From assembly GCA_011525695.1 (NCBI GenBank), contig WYBX01000008.1:1-55868 (forward strand): a stretch of 55,868 nucleotides of DNA, written 5' to 3'. Source of the stretch: Verrucomicrobiia bacterium (lineage in GTDB: Bacteria > Verrucomicrobiota > Verrucomicrobiia > Opitutales > Opitutaceae). The notes below the pieces were generated by a model that was not told the DNA's origin, did no database searches, and saw nothing but the letters and a program-made list of their open reading frames with translations. The stretch's first letter is position 1. Each line of letters opens with the position of its first letter. The translations under genes and the position numbers were made by a program. Positions 26,552-34,620 of this stretch are shown here, in pieces.

Positions 26552-27376
26552 CTAACGGGCCAGGAAGGGATTGTGCTCCTTTTCCTGGGCGAGCGTGGTG
26601 AGCGGTCCGTGGCCGCAGGCAAGGACCGTATCCCGCGGCAGCGTCAGAATCTTCTGCCGGTTGTTGCGAACCTGATCGGCAAAGGCGGTCGTGCTGCCGC
26701 CCATGGAAGCGGCAAAAAGCGCGTCACCGACCATGGCCAGCGGCCAGGAAAGCCCGGTGACAAAATAGGTCGTCATGCCCGGCGAATGTCCGAACGTGAA
26801 GAGCGTCTTCACGGCCAGCGAGCCGAGGTGGAAATGCGCATTTTCCTTGAAGGTGCGGGCGCCGGCCAGCGGGGCGGGTTCGAGTTCGCTGGCCCAGACC
26901 TCGGCTCCGTTCCCGGCGGCAAGCCGTGGCAGATCGGCCACATGATCCTCATGGCTGTGGGTGAGGAAAATATAACGCAGCGTCAGCCGCTCGGCATGGA
27001 TCAGGTCGAGCATTGGCCGGGAGTCTGCGCCGGTATCGAAGGCCGCCGCGATGCGTTCGCGCGGATCCCAGATCAGGTAGCTGTTCACGGTCATCCCTTC
27101 GAACGGCGTGTTGAACGCCGCAAAGCCGCGCGGAAAGACTGGCTGTTCCGGATACCAGCGGTGGTGGGCGAGATCCTCGAGCGCGTTGGGCGAGAGGCGG
27201 AGGTGTCGCGCCACCCGCCGCAGGACGGCGTCATCCGGGCGGCCGGCCTTCAACGCGCGCAATTCCGCCAGCGCAACGCCGGCCCGCTGGGCGAGATCCG
27301 CGTCCGCAATCTTCCAGCCGCGTTGCGCCTTGTTGATGACGTCGTCGAAATTGTCCTCGAGTGGGATCCGTGCCAT
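26552..27376 (-). CDS. MBL-fold metallo-hydrolase with N-terminal helix-turn-helix
   Basis: A 274-residue cytosolic protein in two parts. Residues about 10-70 look like an XRE-type helix-turn-helix ([21 protein letters not shown] then [19 protein letters not shown]). Residues about 90-270 are a metallo-beta-lactamase fold with the metal motif [12 protein letters not shown], a further His in [10 protein letters not shown], the Asp in MVGDALFA and the last His in CGHGPLTT. That is the glyoxalase-II-like hydrolase set. The ATG at 27376 is used. It is divergent from the SDR gene (157-bp gap). The fusion suggests a sensor that combines DNA or protein binding with hydrolase activity, or an HTH reused as a spacer. 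Confidence 0.8.
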   Translation of the reverse strand: MARIPLEDNFDDVINKAQRGWKIADADLAQRAGVALAELRALKAGRPDDAVLRRVARHLRLSPNALEDLAHHRWYPEQPVFPRGFAAFNTPFEGMTVNSYLIWDPRERIAAAFDTGADSRPMLDLIHAERLTLRYIFLTHSHEDHVADLPRLAAGNGAEVWASELEPAPLAGARTFKENAHFHLGSLAVKTLFTFGHSPGMTTYFVTGLSWPLAMVGDALFAASMGGSTTAFADQVRNNRQKILTLPRDTVLACGHGPLTTLAQEKEHNPFLAR

Positions 27377-27532
27377 GCGGTGAATAAATGCCAAGCGGTG
27401 GCACGGGCAAGCTGGAGTAACGGCGGGCGGAACACGTTTTGCCGGGGCGCCGCCCGAACCTGGGACAATCGGTGGCGGGTAAGGATTGCCATTGCGGGCT
27501 GTTCGGGGACTGGTTTGCTCCCGCTTTCATCT

Positions 27533-28324
27533 ATGAGCAATCCCTCCGAATATCTGAATTCATTGTATGGCCTGAACGGCAAGGTCGCGGTGGTCATTGG
27601 CGGCACCGGCGAACTCTGCGGGGCGATGGCCGAGGGCCTCGCTGGCGCCGGGGCCGAGGTGGTGCTGGTCGGCCGCAATGCGGAGAAGGCCAAGCCGCGC
27701 GTCGAGCGGATTGGTGCCGCCGGGGGGAAGGCTTATTTCATGGCGGCGGAGGCGAGCGAAAAAGCCGCGCTCGAGCAATTGCTGGCGGGTGTGTTGCAGC
27801 GCTCGGGGCGGGTTGATATTGTGGTCAATGGCGCGGGCGTGAATTCCGCCACGCCTTATCTCGAGATTGGGGAGGAGGAATTTGACCGCATTGTCAGGAT
27901 AAACCTGAAGGGGGTGATGCTGGGTTGCCAGATCTTCGGCCGGCACCTGCTGGAACGGGGGGAGGGTGGCTCGATCATCAATCTCGGCTCCATGTCGGGA
28001 ATCGTGCCCCTGTCGCGGGTCTTCACCTATTCCGCCACGAAGGCCGCGGTGCACAATCTTTCCAAGAACCTGGCGCGGGAATGGGCGCCGCAGCGCGTCC
28101 GGGTCAATACACTGGTCCCGGGATTCTTCCCGGCGGAACAAAACCGGAAAATCCTTTCTCCCGAACGGGTGAACTCAATCATGGGACACACCCCGATGAA
28201 GCGGTTCGGCCTTGCCCAGGAACTCGTGGGGGCGACATTGCTGCTGGCGAGCGAATCGGCCGGAGGATTTATCACGGGTGCTGAAATAGTCGTGGATGGC
28301 GGCTTCCATGCGATGACCATCTGA
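27533..28324 (+). CDS. SDR-family oxidoreductase
   Basis: Cytosolic NAD(P)-dependent short-chain dehydrogenase of 263 residues. The nucleotide-binding loop [17 protein letters not shown] is of the classical TGxxxGxG type with a Glu-Leu-Cys variant. NGAG, the catalytic Ser in INLGSMSG and Tyr-x3-Lys in YSATKAAV are all present. Sequences of this form ([17 protein letters not shown]) are common among SDRs annotated as mannonate or fructuronate oxidoreductases, so a sugar-acid substrate is plausible. The ATG at 27533 was chosen; it is followed by the DNA-binding protein gene 68 bases on. Confidence 0.85.
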   Translation: MSNPSEYLNSLYGLNGKVAVVIGGTGELCGAMAEGLAGAGAEVVLVGRNAEKAKPRVERIGAAGGKAYFMAAEASEKAALEQLLAGVLQRSGRVDIVVNGAGVNSATPYLEIGEEEFDRIVRINLKGVMLGCQIFGRHLLERGEGGSIINLGSMSGIVPLSRVFTYSATKAAVHNLSKNLAREWAPQRVRVNTLVPGFFPAEQNRKILSPERVNSIMGHTPMKRFGLAQELVGATLLLASESAGGFITGAEIVVDGGFHAMTI

Positions 28325-28392
28325 ACGCTGTATCATCCAATAATCATTATATCGCTTGCTCCACCGTGGCATTCGGCTATGTCTGGTGTCCC

Positions 28393-28803
28393 ATGGTCAC
28401 TGATAAACTCAAGGAACTGGAAGCGACGCGGGCCAAACTCGCCACTCTCGAGCAGGCTGTTGCCAGCGAATTAAACAAGGAACTCGCCGCACTGCCGGCG
28501 AAGTACGGGTTTGCCTCGGCGGATGAATTTTCCCGTGCCGTGCGGGCCGCCGCAGGTGGCGGTGGCAGCCGCCGGCGGGGCCGCCCGCCGAAGGCCGGTG
28601 CCGCCGCCAAGCCGGCGGCCGGGCGGGCGGCGGGTGGGCGCAAACGCCGCAAGCGCGCCGTCATTACAGACGAGACCCGTACCCAGGTGAAAAAGATGGT
28701 GGAGGCCGGCAAGACCGGCAACGAGATCTCCAAGTCCCTCGGCATCTCGCTCCCGAGCGTGCAGAATATCAAGAAGGCACTCGGGTTGGTGAAGAAGCGC
28801 TAG
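28393..28803 (+). CDS. Small AT-hook/helix-turn-helix DNA-binding protein
   Basis: A 136-residue, very basic cytosolic protein. An N-terminal coiled coil (DKLKELEATRAKLATLEQAVA) is followed by a Gly/Arg-rich stretch with an AT-hook core RRRGRPPK and Ala/Lys-rich repeats. The C-terminal 40 residues form a helix-turn-helix of the recombinase/resolvase type (VEAGKTGNEISKSLGISLPS with VQNIKKALG). The layout recalls H-NS-like or histone-like factors. It is a nucleoid or regulatory protein by inference. A perfect 34-bp palindrome begins 20 bases beyond its stop codon. Confidence 0.7.
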   Translation: MVTDKLKELEATRAKLATLEQAVASELNKELAALPAKYGFASADEFSRAVRAAAGGGGSRRRGRPPKAGAAAKPAAGRAAGGRKRRKRAVITDETRTQVKKMVEAGKTGNEISKSLGISLPSVQNIKKALGLVKKR

Positions 28804-28823
28804 TTGCGGCGTCGATCTTCCGG

Positions 28824-28857
28824 TCGATTGCGTGTCGCAGCTGCGACACGCAATCGA
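28824..28857. repeat. Perfect 34-bp palindrome
   Basis: Two 17-base arms, TCGATTGCGTGTCGCAG and its exact complement, meet without a loop at 28840/28841. It lies in the 101-bp gap between two convergent genes (DNA-binding protein and MoeB). There is no T-run, so it is not a standard terminator; it could be a hairpin in both transcripts or a symmetric protein-binding site. Confidence 0.85.
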
Positions 28858-28904
28858 GGCGCACCGTGGCCGGGTCCGTCTGGGCTGCGTCCGGCCAGCA
28901 CCGA

Positions 28905-30077
28905 TCAGTATCGCCGCATGCCCGGTTCGATGGCCTCGGCCCAGGCATCGATGCCGCCCGCGACATTGCTGACGAGCGGAAAGCCACGGGCGCGAAGGAA
29001 CTCCGTCACCCGGCTGCTGCGGCCACCGGTGTGGCACACGATCAAGAGATGCTGGTCCGTGGGGAGTTCCGCCAGGCGCTGGGGAATCTGGCGCATGGGG
29101 ATGTGTTGCGCGCCTTCGATGCGGCAGATCTCGAGTTCATAGGGCTCGCGGACATCGATGATGGTCGTCCGACCGGGTGCGCGATCCCGTCGCTCCCGGG
29201 CATCCGTGACCGACACTTCAAAGGGGACCTCCGCAGGTGCATCGGCGGGAGCCGGTGTCGCACAGGCCGAAGCGATCGCGGCCGCGGACTCGAGGTCGCG
29301 AATCGTGCGATGGTCGCCGCAGAGCGGGCAGCTGGCGGCGCGCGGCAGCGCGAGAGTGGAAAAGCTCGCAGCGAGGGTGTTGCAGGTGAGGACGCGGCCC
29401 CGGAGGGGCGCCCCGACGCCGATTACCAGCTTGATCACCTCCAGCGCCTGAAGACTGCCGACGATGCCGCAAAGTGCGCCCAGCACGCCGGCTTCCCCGC
29501 AGCCGGGCACGGTGCCCGCTGCCGGTGGCTCTGGAAACAGGCAGCGATAGCACGGCCCTCCTCCCGCCGGATGGAAGACGGTCACCTGGCCTTCGAATTT
29601 ATAAATGCTGCCGTAGACCAGCGGGCGATCCGTCAGGACAGCGGCATCATTGTTGAGATAACGGGCCGCGAAATTGTCGGTGCCGTCGACGATCACGTCA
29701 TAGTCACGGAATAGCGCGCAGGCATTCTGCGGTGTGACGCCATCGGGATGGGGCACGACACGGATGAAAGGATTCGTCGTCCGGAGCCGGCTGGCGGCGG
29801 AATCGACCTTCGGCTGGCCAAGGTGGCGGTCGTCGTGCAGCAGCTGTCGGTGGAGGTTGTGGAGTTCGACCCGGTCGAAATCGGCGATTCCCAGCGTGCC
29901 GATTCCGGCGGCGGCCAGGTACAGGGCCGCCGGGCTGCCCAGCCCGCCGGCGCCCACCACCAGGACCCGCGCGGCGGCCAGTTTTCGCTGTCCCTCGAGT
30001 CCGATCTCCTCGAGTTGGAGGTGCCGGCTGTAACGGGCCAGTTCCGCCGGAGATAATTGTGGGAGCCGTTCGGACAC
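28905..30077 (-). CDS. moeB: MoeB/ThiF-family adenylyltransferase with C-terminal rhodanese
   Basis: Activates the C-terminal glycine of a sulfur-carrier protein (MoaD or ThiS type) by adenylation; the rhodanese half would supply sulfur. The 390-residue protein shows YSRHLQLEEIGLEGQ, the ATP loop VVGAGGLGSPAALYLAAAG, the zinc cysteines CYRC and CPLC, and about 110 C-terminal residues of rhodanese fold with active-site Cys in VCHTGGRSSRV. The GTG at 30077 (VSERLPQLSP) is preferred over a farther TTG. It is divergent from ruvX with a gap of 76 bases. Molybdopterin versus thiamine use cannot be told. Confidence 0.88.
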   Translation of the reverse strand: MSERLPQLSPAELARYSRHLQLEEIGLEGQRKLAAARVLVVGAGGLGSPAALYLAAAGIGTLGIADFDRVELHNLHRQLLHDDRHLGQPKVDSAASRLRTTNPFIRVVPHPDGVTPQNACALFRDYDVIVDGTDNFAARYLNNDAAVLTDRPLVYGSIYKFEGQVTVFHPAGGGPCYRCLFPEPPAAGTVPGCGEAGVLGALCGIVGSLQALEVIKLVIGVGAPLRGRVLTCNTLAASFSTLALPRAASCPLCGDHRTIRDLESAAAIASACATPAPADAPAEVPFEVSVTDARERRDRAPGRTTIIDVREPYELEICRIEGAQHIPMRQIPQRLAELPTDQHLLIVCHTGGRSSRVTEFLRARGFPLVSNVAGGIDAWAEAIEPGMRRY

Positions 30078-30153
30078 AGCCGCGAAACAGAGCCGGAATG
30101 GGCGCACTCGCAATTGAAATTGCTCCGGCTCACCGGACCGGCGAAATCAGGCC

Positions 30154-30588
30154 ATGCGCTGCCTCGGTATCGATTACGGCGCCCGCCGCATCGGGCTCAG
30201 CTACGGGGACGATCTCGGTGTGGCAACCCCGTTGCCGGCATTGACCCAGCCGGACGAGGCCCGGCGATGGGCCGCACTCGCCGAGATCATCCGGCAGCGT
30301 CGGATCACGGACTTGGTGATCGGATATCCGGTGAACATGGATGAAAGCGTCGGGCGCAAGGCGCGGGAAGTGGATGCGTTCTCGGAGCGATTGCGGCAGG
30401 CCTTCTCGCTGCCGGTGCACCGCGTGGATGAGCGGCTGACGAGTTACGAGGCGGAAGCGACGATTGCAAAGTCCAGGCGCCGGGATGTGCGCAGTTCCGG
30501 CATCATCGATTCCCGGGCGGCGACCTTGATTTTGCAGGATTATCTCAACCAGAACACCGGGCTCCCTCCGCCACCGGAGGTCGCATGA
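30154..30588 (+). CDS. ruvX: RuvX/YqgF, putative pre-16S rRNA nuclease
   Basis: RNase-H-fold nuclease of 144 residues, implicated in 16S rRNA 5' end maturation and formerly called a Holliday junction resolvase. The DGIDYG-type start GIDYGARRIGLSYGDD gives the first Asp, VIGYPVNMDES is the second family motif, VDERLTSYEAE gives the Glu, and IIDSRAATLILQDYL the last Asp. Its last codons overlap the start of truA by four bases. It begins a five-gene plus-strand run to folC. Confidence 0.93.
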   Translation: MRCLGIDYGARRIGLSYGDDLGVATPLPALTQPDEARRWAALAEIIRQRRITDLVIGYPVNMDESVGRKAREVDAFSERLRQAFSLPVHRVDERLTSYEAEATIAKSRRRDVRSSGIIDSRAATLILQDYLNQNTGLPPPPEVA

Positions 30589-31418
30589 ACGCAGGGCAAG
30601 TGACATCTGACCCGACGTCAGCGCCGCGGTGGAAATGCGTCTGCGCCTACGACGGCAGCGGGTTCGAGGGCTGGCAGAGCCAGGCCGGTGGCCGGGCAGT
30701 CCAGGATGTGATCGAGGTGCGGCTGGCGCAGGTTTTCAAGCGGCGCGTCAGGATCCATGGCAGCGGGCGCACGGATGCCGGGGTGCACGCGCATGGCCAG
30801 GTATTTCATTTCGATGCGGACTGGCGACACGGGCCGGGGAAACTCCTGGCGGCGATCCGGGCCGGTCTGCCGGCGGGGATTCAAATCAAGTCGATCCGAC
30901 GGGTGTCGTCCCGGTTCCATGCGCGATTCGATGCGATCGGCAAGCGGTACGATTATCACCTGCATCTCGGCGATGCGGACCCCTTTCGGCGGCCGTATTG
31001 CTGGCCGGTTTTCCGTCCGCTCGACATTCCGGCGATGCAGCGGGCGGCAGCACTGCTGGTCGGACGGCATGATTTCAGGGCGTTCACGGCGACGAACGGA
31101 CCGGAGCGTGAAAGCACGGTGCGGGAGTTGCGGCGGCTCGATGTGGTCCGCCGCGGGCGGCGGATCACGATCACGGCGGAATCCGCGGGTTTTCTGTATA
31201 AGATGGTCCGTTGCCTCGTGGGAGTCCTGGTCGCGGTGGGCGAGGGCAGGCTGAGCGGCGCGGACGTGCGGGCGATTCTGCGCTCCCGTGTCCGGACGCC
31301 CGCAGTGCAAACGGCACCGCCCCAGGGGCTGTTTCTGACCCGGGTCGTATATGGTCGGGGGGAGCGCGCCCGCGGCGGGTCGCGGAGCCGGTTGGGGGTT
31401 TCGGACGAGGAGGGCTGA
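30585..31418 (+). CDS. truA: tRNA pseudouridine38-40 synthase TruA
   Basis: Isomerises uridines 38-40 in the anticodon arm. The 277-residue length is typical. Motifs are AYDGSGFEGWQSQ, the catalytic Asp in GSGRTDAGVHAHGQV, RFDAIGKRYDYHL, and FLYKMVRCLVGVLVAVGEG, all in the expected order. A short, weakly conserved N-terminus precedes the core. It overlaps ruvX by four bases and is followed within four bases by comF. Confidence 0.93.
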   Translation: MNAGQVTSDPTSAPRWKCVCAYDGSGFEGWQSQAGGRAVQDVIEVRLAQVFKRRVRIHGSGRTDAGVHAHGQVFHFDADWRHGPGKLLAAIRAGLPAGIQIKSIRRVSSRFHARFDAIGKRYDYHLHLGDADPFRRPYCWPVFRPLDIPAMQRAAALLVGRHDFRAFTATNGPERESTVRELRRLDVVRRGRRITITAESAGFLYKMVRCLVGVLVAVGEGRLSGADVRAILRSRVRTPAVQTAPPQGLFLTRVVYGRGERARGGSRSRLGVSDEEG

Positions 31419-31421
31419 GAA

Positions 31422-32171
31422 ATGCCGCTGTCGACGGCCCAGGTGTGGCGCGGAATCGGAAACCTGGTCTTTCCGCCCCGGTGCGTCCATTGCCACGGTT
31501 TGGTGGCAGTGGATCAGCCGGATGCAGGGCACCTGCAGCATCTCTGCGCCGGCTGCGCGGCGCAGCTGATTCCCGTACAGGCCCCCTATTGTCCAACGTG
31601 CGGCCACCCGTTTCACGGCATCGTGGAAGGCGAGCGAATCTGTCCGCACTGCGAGGGATTGGAGCCGGAGTTTGCGCGCGGGGTGACGGCGGTCCTGTTC
31701 AAAGGGCCGGCGCGTTCGCTGGTGATCGAATTGAAATACCACCGGGGGGTCCACGTGGTGGCGGACATCGAGGAGATCTTTCGCCGCACTCCGCACGTGC
31801 GGGAACTTGCGGCGGGGGCGGTGCTGGTGCCCGTTCCCCTGCATCCGCGGAAGGCGCGGGAGCGCGGCTACAACCAGGCGGAATTGCTGGCCGCCGCGCT
31901 CGCCCGGGCGGCCGGCGGCGGTGCGCGGGTGGCTCCCATCCTTGCCCGGGTGGTTGACACGCCCACACAGACGGCGCTGGACCGCCGCACCCGGCGGTCG
32001 AACCTCAAAAATGCCTTTGCACTTGCCCGGGGTGCCGACCTTAATCCGGCCCTTCATTTCATCCTGGTCGATGATGTCTTCACCACTGGTTCCACGCTCA
32101 ACAGCTGTGCCCGCGTCCTGCGACGCGCCGGTGGGTTGAATGTCGATGTGGTGACATTTGGCCACGGCTGA
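31422..32171 (+). CDS. comF: ComF family phosphoribosyltransferase-like protein
   Basis: ComF-type protein of 249 residues, linked in other bacteria to DNA uptake or late competence. The N-terminal zinc ribbon has Cys pairs CVHCHG, LCAGC, CPTCGHPF and CPHCEG. The phosphoribosyltransferase half shows VPVPLHPRKARERGYNQAELLA and the PRPP loop ILVDDVFTTGSTL. It fits tightly between truA and accD. Without other com genes in view, the physiological role is not decided. Confidence 0.9.
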   Translation: MPLSTAQVWRGIGNLVFPPRCVHCHGLVAVDQPDAGHLQHLCAGCAAQLIPVQAPYCPTCGHPFHGIVEGERICPHCEGLEPEFARGVTAVLFKGPARSLVIELKYHRGVHVVADIEEIFRRTPHVRELAAGAVLVPVPLHPRKARERGYNQAELLAAALARAAGGGARVAPILARVVDTPTQTALDRRTRRSNLKNAFALARGADLNPALHFILVDDVFTTGSTLNSCARVLRRAGGLNVDVVTFGHG

Positions 32172-32178
32172 CTCCCGC

Positions 32179-33054
32179 ATGCATTTCGACAAACCCACCT
32201 ACGCGGTTCGCAAAGCCACCCGGAAGAAGGACATTCCGAAGGGCCTTTATACCAAGGACCCGGTGACGGGTGACATCGTCTTCAACAAGGAGGTGGAGGA
32301 TAATCAGATGGTCGTGCCGAAAAGCGGCCATCATTTTCCGATCGGGGCCCGCGCCCGGATTGCGAAGCTTTTCGACGAGGGCAGCTTCGTGGAGACGGAT
32401 GCGGCGGTGAAATCGAGCGATCCGCTGCAGTTTGTCGATTCGCAGGCCTATCCGGACCGGATCAAGCGTTACGAACGGGAAAGCGGGCTGCCGGAGGCCG
32501 TAATCTGTGGAACCGGAAAGATCCGCGGAATTGAGGTCTCGGTCGCGGTGATGGACTTCCGATTCTGCGGCGGCGCCATGGGCGCAGCCGCGGGCGAGAA
32601 GATTACGCGATCCGTCGAGCTCGCATTGCAGAAGAAGATCCCCTGCATCATTTTCAGCGCCTCGGGCGGAGCCCGCATGCAGGAGGGGATCTACTCGCTG
32701 ATGCAGATGGCCAAGACCAGTGCGGCCCTCGGCCGGCTGGCGGCGGCAGGACTGCCCTTCATCTCCGTGCTTACGCACCCGACCATGGGCGGAGTCACCG
32801 CCAGCTTTGCCACCCTGGGCGACGTCATTATTGCGGAACCGGGCGCGCTGATTGGGTTCGCCGGGGCGCGGGTGATTAAGGATACGACGAAGCAAACCCT
32901 GCCGGCTGGCTTCCAGACTGCCGAGTTTCTCCTCAAGCACGGGCTCGTGGACCAGATTGTCAGCCGGCTCGACCTGCGGGATCGACTGGCCGATCTGCTG
33001 GCCGCGCTCCATCTGGGACGCCAGCTTCCGCCGCCGGCGCTGGCCCGCTCCTAA
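32179..33054 (+). CDS. accD: Acetyl-CoA carboxylase carboxyltransferase subunit beta, zinc ligands absent
   Basis: Beta subunit of the carboxyltransferase half of acetyl-CoA carboxylase, which makes malonyl-CoA. The 291-residue protein matches E. coli AccD through the core: FSASGGARMQEGIYSLMQMA, SVLTHPTMGGVTASFA, GALIGFAGARVI and LPAGFQTAEFLL. The N-terminal zinc ribbon is present in outline but lacks every ligand: the positions of C27, C30, C46 and C49 of E. coli are Asp27, Thr30, Val46 and Ser49 (TKDPVTG, VVPKSGHH). The ATG at 32179 is used; a longer frame begins inside comF. It is followed by folC, as in many bacteria. Confidence 0.93.
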   Translation: MHFDKPTYAVRKATRKKDIPKGLYTKDPVTGDIVFNKEVEDNQMVVPKSGHHFPIGARARIAKLFDEGSFVETDAAVKSSDPLQFVDSQAYPDRIKRYERESGLPEAVICGTGKIRGIEVSVAVMDFRFCGGAMGAAAGEKITRSVELALQKKIPCIIFSASGGARMQEGIYSLMQMAKTSAALGRLAAAGLPFISVLTHPTMGGVTASFATLGDVIIAEPGALIGFAGARVIKDTTKQTLPAGFQTAEFLLKHGLVDQIVSRLDLRDRLADLLAALHLGRQLPPPALARS

Positions 33055-33069
33055 ACGACGGGTAACCCC

Positions 33070-34344
33070 ATGGCCAAGCGGGACCAGGCCGGTTACGCGG
33101 CGGTGGTGGAGCATCTGTTCTCGCTGACGGCGCGCGGGCCGAGATTCGGGATCGATCGGATGCGCGTCCTGGCAGACGCGCTCCAACATCCCGAGGAGTC
33201 GGTGCCGTGCATCCATGTGGCGGGGACGAATGGCAAGGGCTCGGTTGCGGCGATGATCGACGCCATCCTGCAGGCGGCCGGATGGCGAACCGGGCTCTAT
33301 ACGTCTCCCCATCTGGTGAAGCTCGGGGAACGGGTGCAGGTATCGCGGCGGCCGCTGAGCGAGGAGGAGATCGTCGCGTATGCTGCAGAGTTGCAGCCGA
33401 TCGCCGATCGAATCGCCGACGCTGATCCCGATTTGCGACCGGGCTTTTTCGAAATGATGACGGCTATGGCGTTCTTGCAGTTCGCACGCCAGCGTTGCGA
33501 TATTGCCATCATTGAAGTGGGGCTCGGTGGCCGGCTCGACGCGACCAACGTGGTCATGCCCGAGGTCAGCGTGATCACCTCGATCGGGATGGATCATGCC
33601 GATATCCTGGGCCGCGACCTCGAGCTCATCGCCGGAGAGAAGGCGGGGATCGTCAAGGCCGGTCGGCCGGTGGTGATCGGACGGATGCCGCGGGTGGCTG
33701 AATTCCGGATCCGGACGCTGGCGGCGCAGCGCGGGTCACCCGTGATTTCCGTCGCGGCGGCCTACGGAGACGATCTTGCAAGCTACCCGCAGACCAATCT
33801 CGAAGGAGAGTATCAGCGCTGGAATGCGGCAGCGGCAACGCTGGCTGTCCGTACCTTGAACCCGGGATGGAGGATTAGCGACGAGGCAATCACCCGCGGC
33901 TTGCGGAGCGTCGACTGGCCGGGCCGGTGGCAGCGGGTGCGGATCGGCGGCCGACTTCTCATCCTGGACGCCTCGCACAATCCGGAAGGCGCGGAGGTGC
34001 TCGAGTCCAACCTGTGTCGACTCCGGGCGGAGACGGGCCGGGCGCCCATTATCATTGCAGGTGCGCTGGGGATGGAGCGCGCCGGTCCGCTGCTGGCCGT
34101 GATCAGCCGGCATGCGGCGGAGATCCGCCTGGTTGTACCCAGCCAGCCGCGGGCGTGCTCGCAGGGAGAACTGGAAGCCCTCGTGCCGGCGGATTTTCGC
34201 GGCCGGGTGGTTCGCGACACGGTCGAAGCCTTGTTTCCTGCCTCGGGCGGGTGCGCCGCGGGCGGTCCGGAGGACGTGATTGTCGTGACCGGCTCCGTCT
34301 ATCTCGTGGGCGAAGTGCTGGGCCGGCTTGGTACGATGGAATGA
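33070..34344 (+). CDS. folC: Bifunctional folylpolyglutamate/dihydrofolate synthase
   Basis: Adds glutamate to dihydropteroate and to folates. The 424-residue protein has the P-loop VAGTNGKGSVAA, the SPH motif YTSPHLVKLGERV, the omega-loop region and VGLGGRLDATNVV, then ITSIGMDHADILG and the carbamylated-lysine region GEKAGIVKAGRPV. The C-terminal domain shows ILDASHNPEGAEVL. It lies 15 bases after accD, the common accD-folC order, and ends the plus-strand run, converging with purA. Confidence 0.93.
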   Translation: MAKRDQAGYAAVVEHLFSLTARGPRFGIDRMRVLADALQHPEESVPCIHVAGTNGKGSVAAMIDAILQAAGWRTGLYTSPHLVKLGERVQVSRRPLSEEEIVAYAAELQPIADRIADADPDLRPGFFEMMTAMAFLQFARQRCDIAIIEVGLGGRLDATNVVMPEVSVITSIGMDHADILGRDLELIAGEKAGIVKAGRPVVIGRMPRVAEFRIRTLAAQRGSPVISVAAAYGDDLASYPQTNLEGEYQRWNAAAATLAVRTLNPGWRISDEAITRGLRSVDWPGRWQRVRIGGRLLILDASHNPEGAEVLESNLCRLRAETGRAPIIIAGALGMERAGPLLAVISRHAAEIRLVVPSQPRACSQGELEALVPADFRGRVVRDTVEALFPASGGCAAGGPEDVIVVTGSVYLVGEVLGRLGTME

Positions 34345-34445
34345 CGTGGCCAAGCGACCGCTCGCGAGTCACCGGTCTGATCCACGCCGGGTGAGGGATT
34401 CGCTGCGCTGTGGCGGCGATTGAGACGGTTTCGGCGCGTGCCGCT

Positions 34446-34465
34446 GATACCCTGAATTGGGTATC
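34446..34465. terminator. Hairpin in the folC/purA convergent gap
   Basis: GATACCC (34446-34452) pairs perfectly with GGGTATC (34459-34465) around TGAATT. It lies 102 bases after the folC stop, in the 276-bp convergent gap. A second symmetric word, ATGTCTGACTCAGACAT, lies at 34537-34553. Neither has a strong T-run. Confidence 0.45.
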
Positions 34466-34620
34466 CGCGACGCCAGATCGATGTCGTGCCTGACGCCGAG
34501 TCATTCTCCCTCCTAGAGGCTCGGCCGCTCGGCGGCATGTCTGACTCAGACATAGTGTCGGCGTGGGCAACGCGAAACCGATGTGTTCAGCCGCGGCAAG
34601 GATCGCGAGCGGCGATCAGT

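Noticed and set aside
30618..32198. A 526-residue minus-strand frame
   Set aside because: It is antisense to truA and comF, both with intact catalytic motifs.
34345..34617. A tRNA or small RNA gene in the folC/purA gap
   Set aside because: Only two short hairpins were found; no cloverleaf or T-loop GTTCRANNC pattern was seen.
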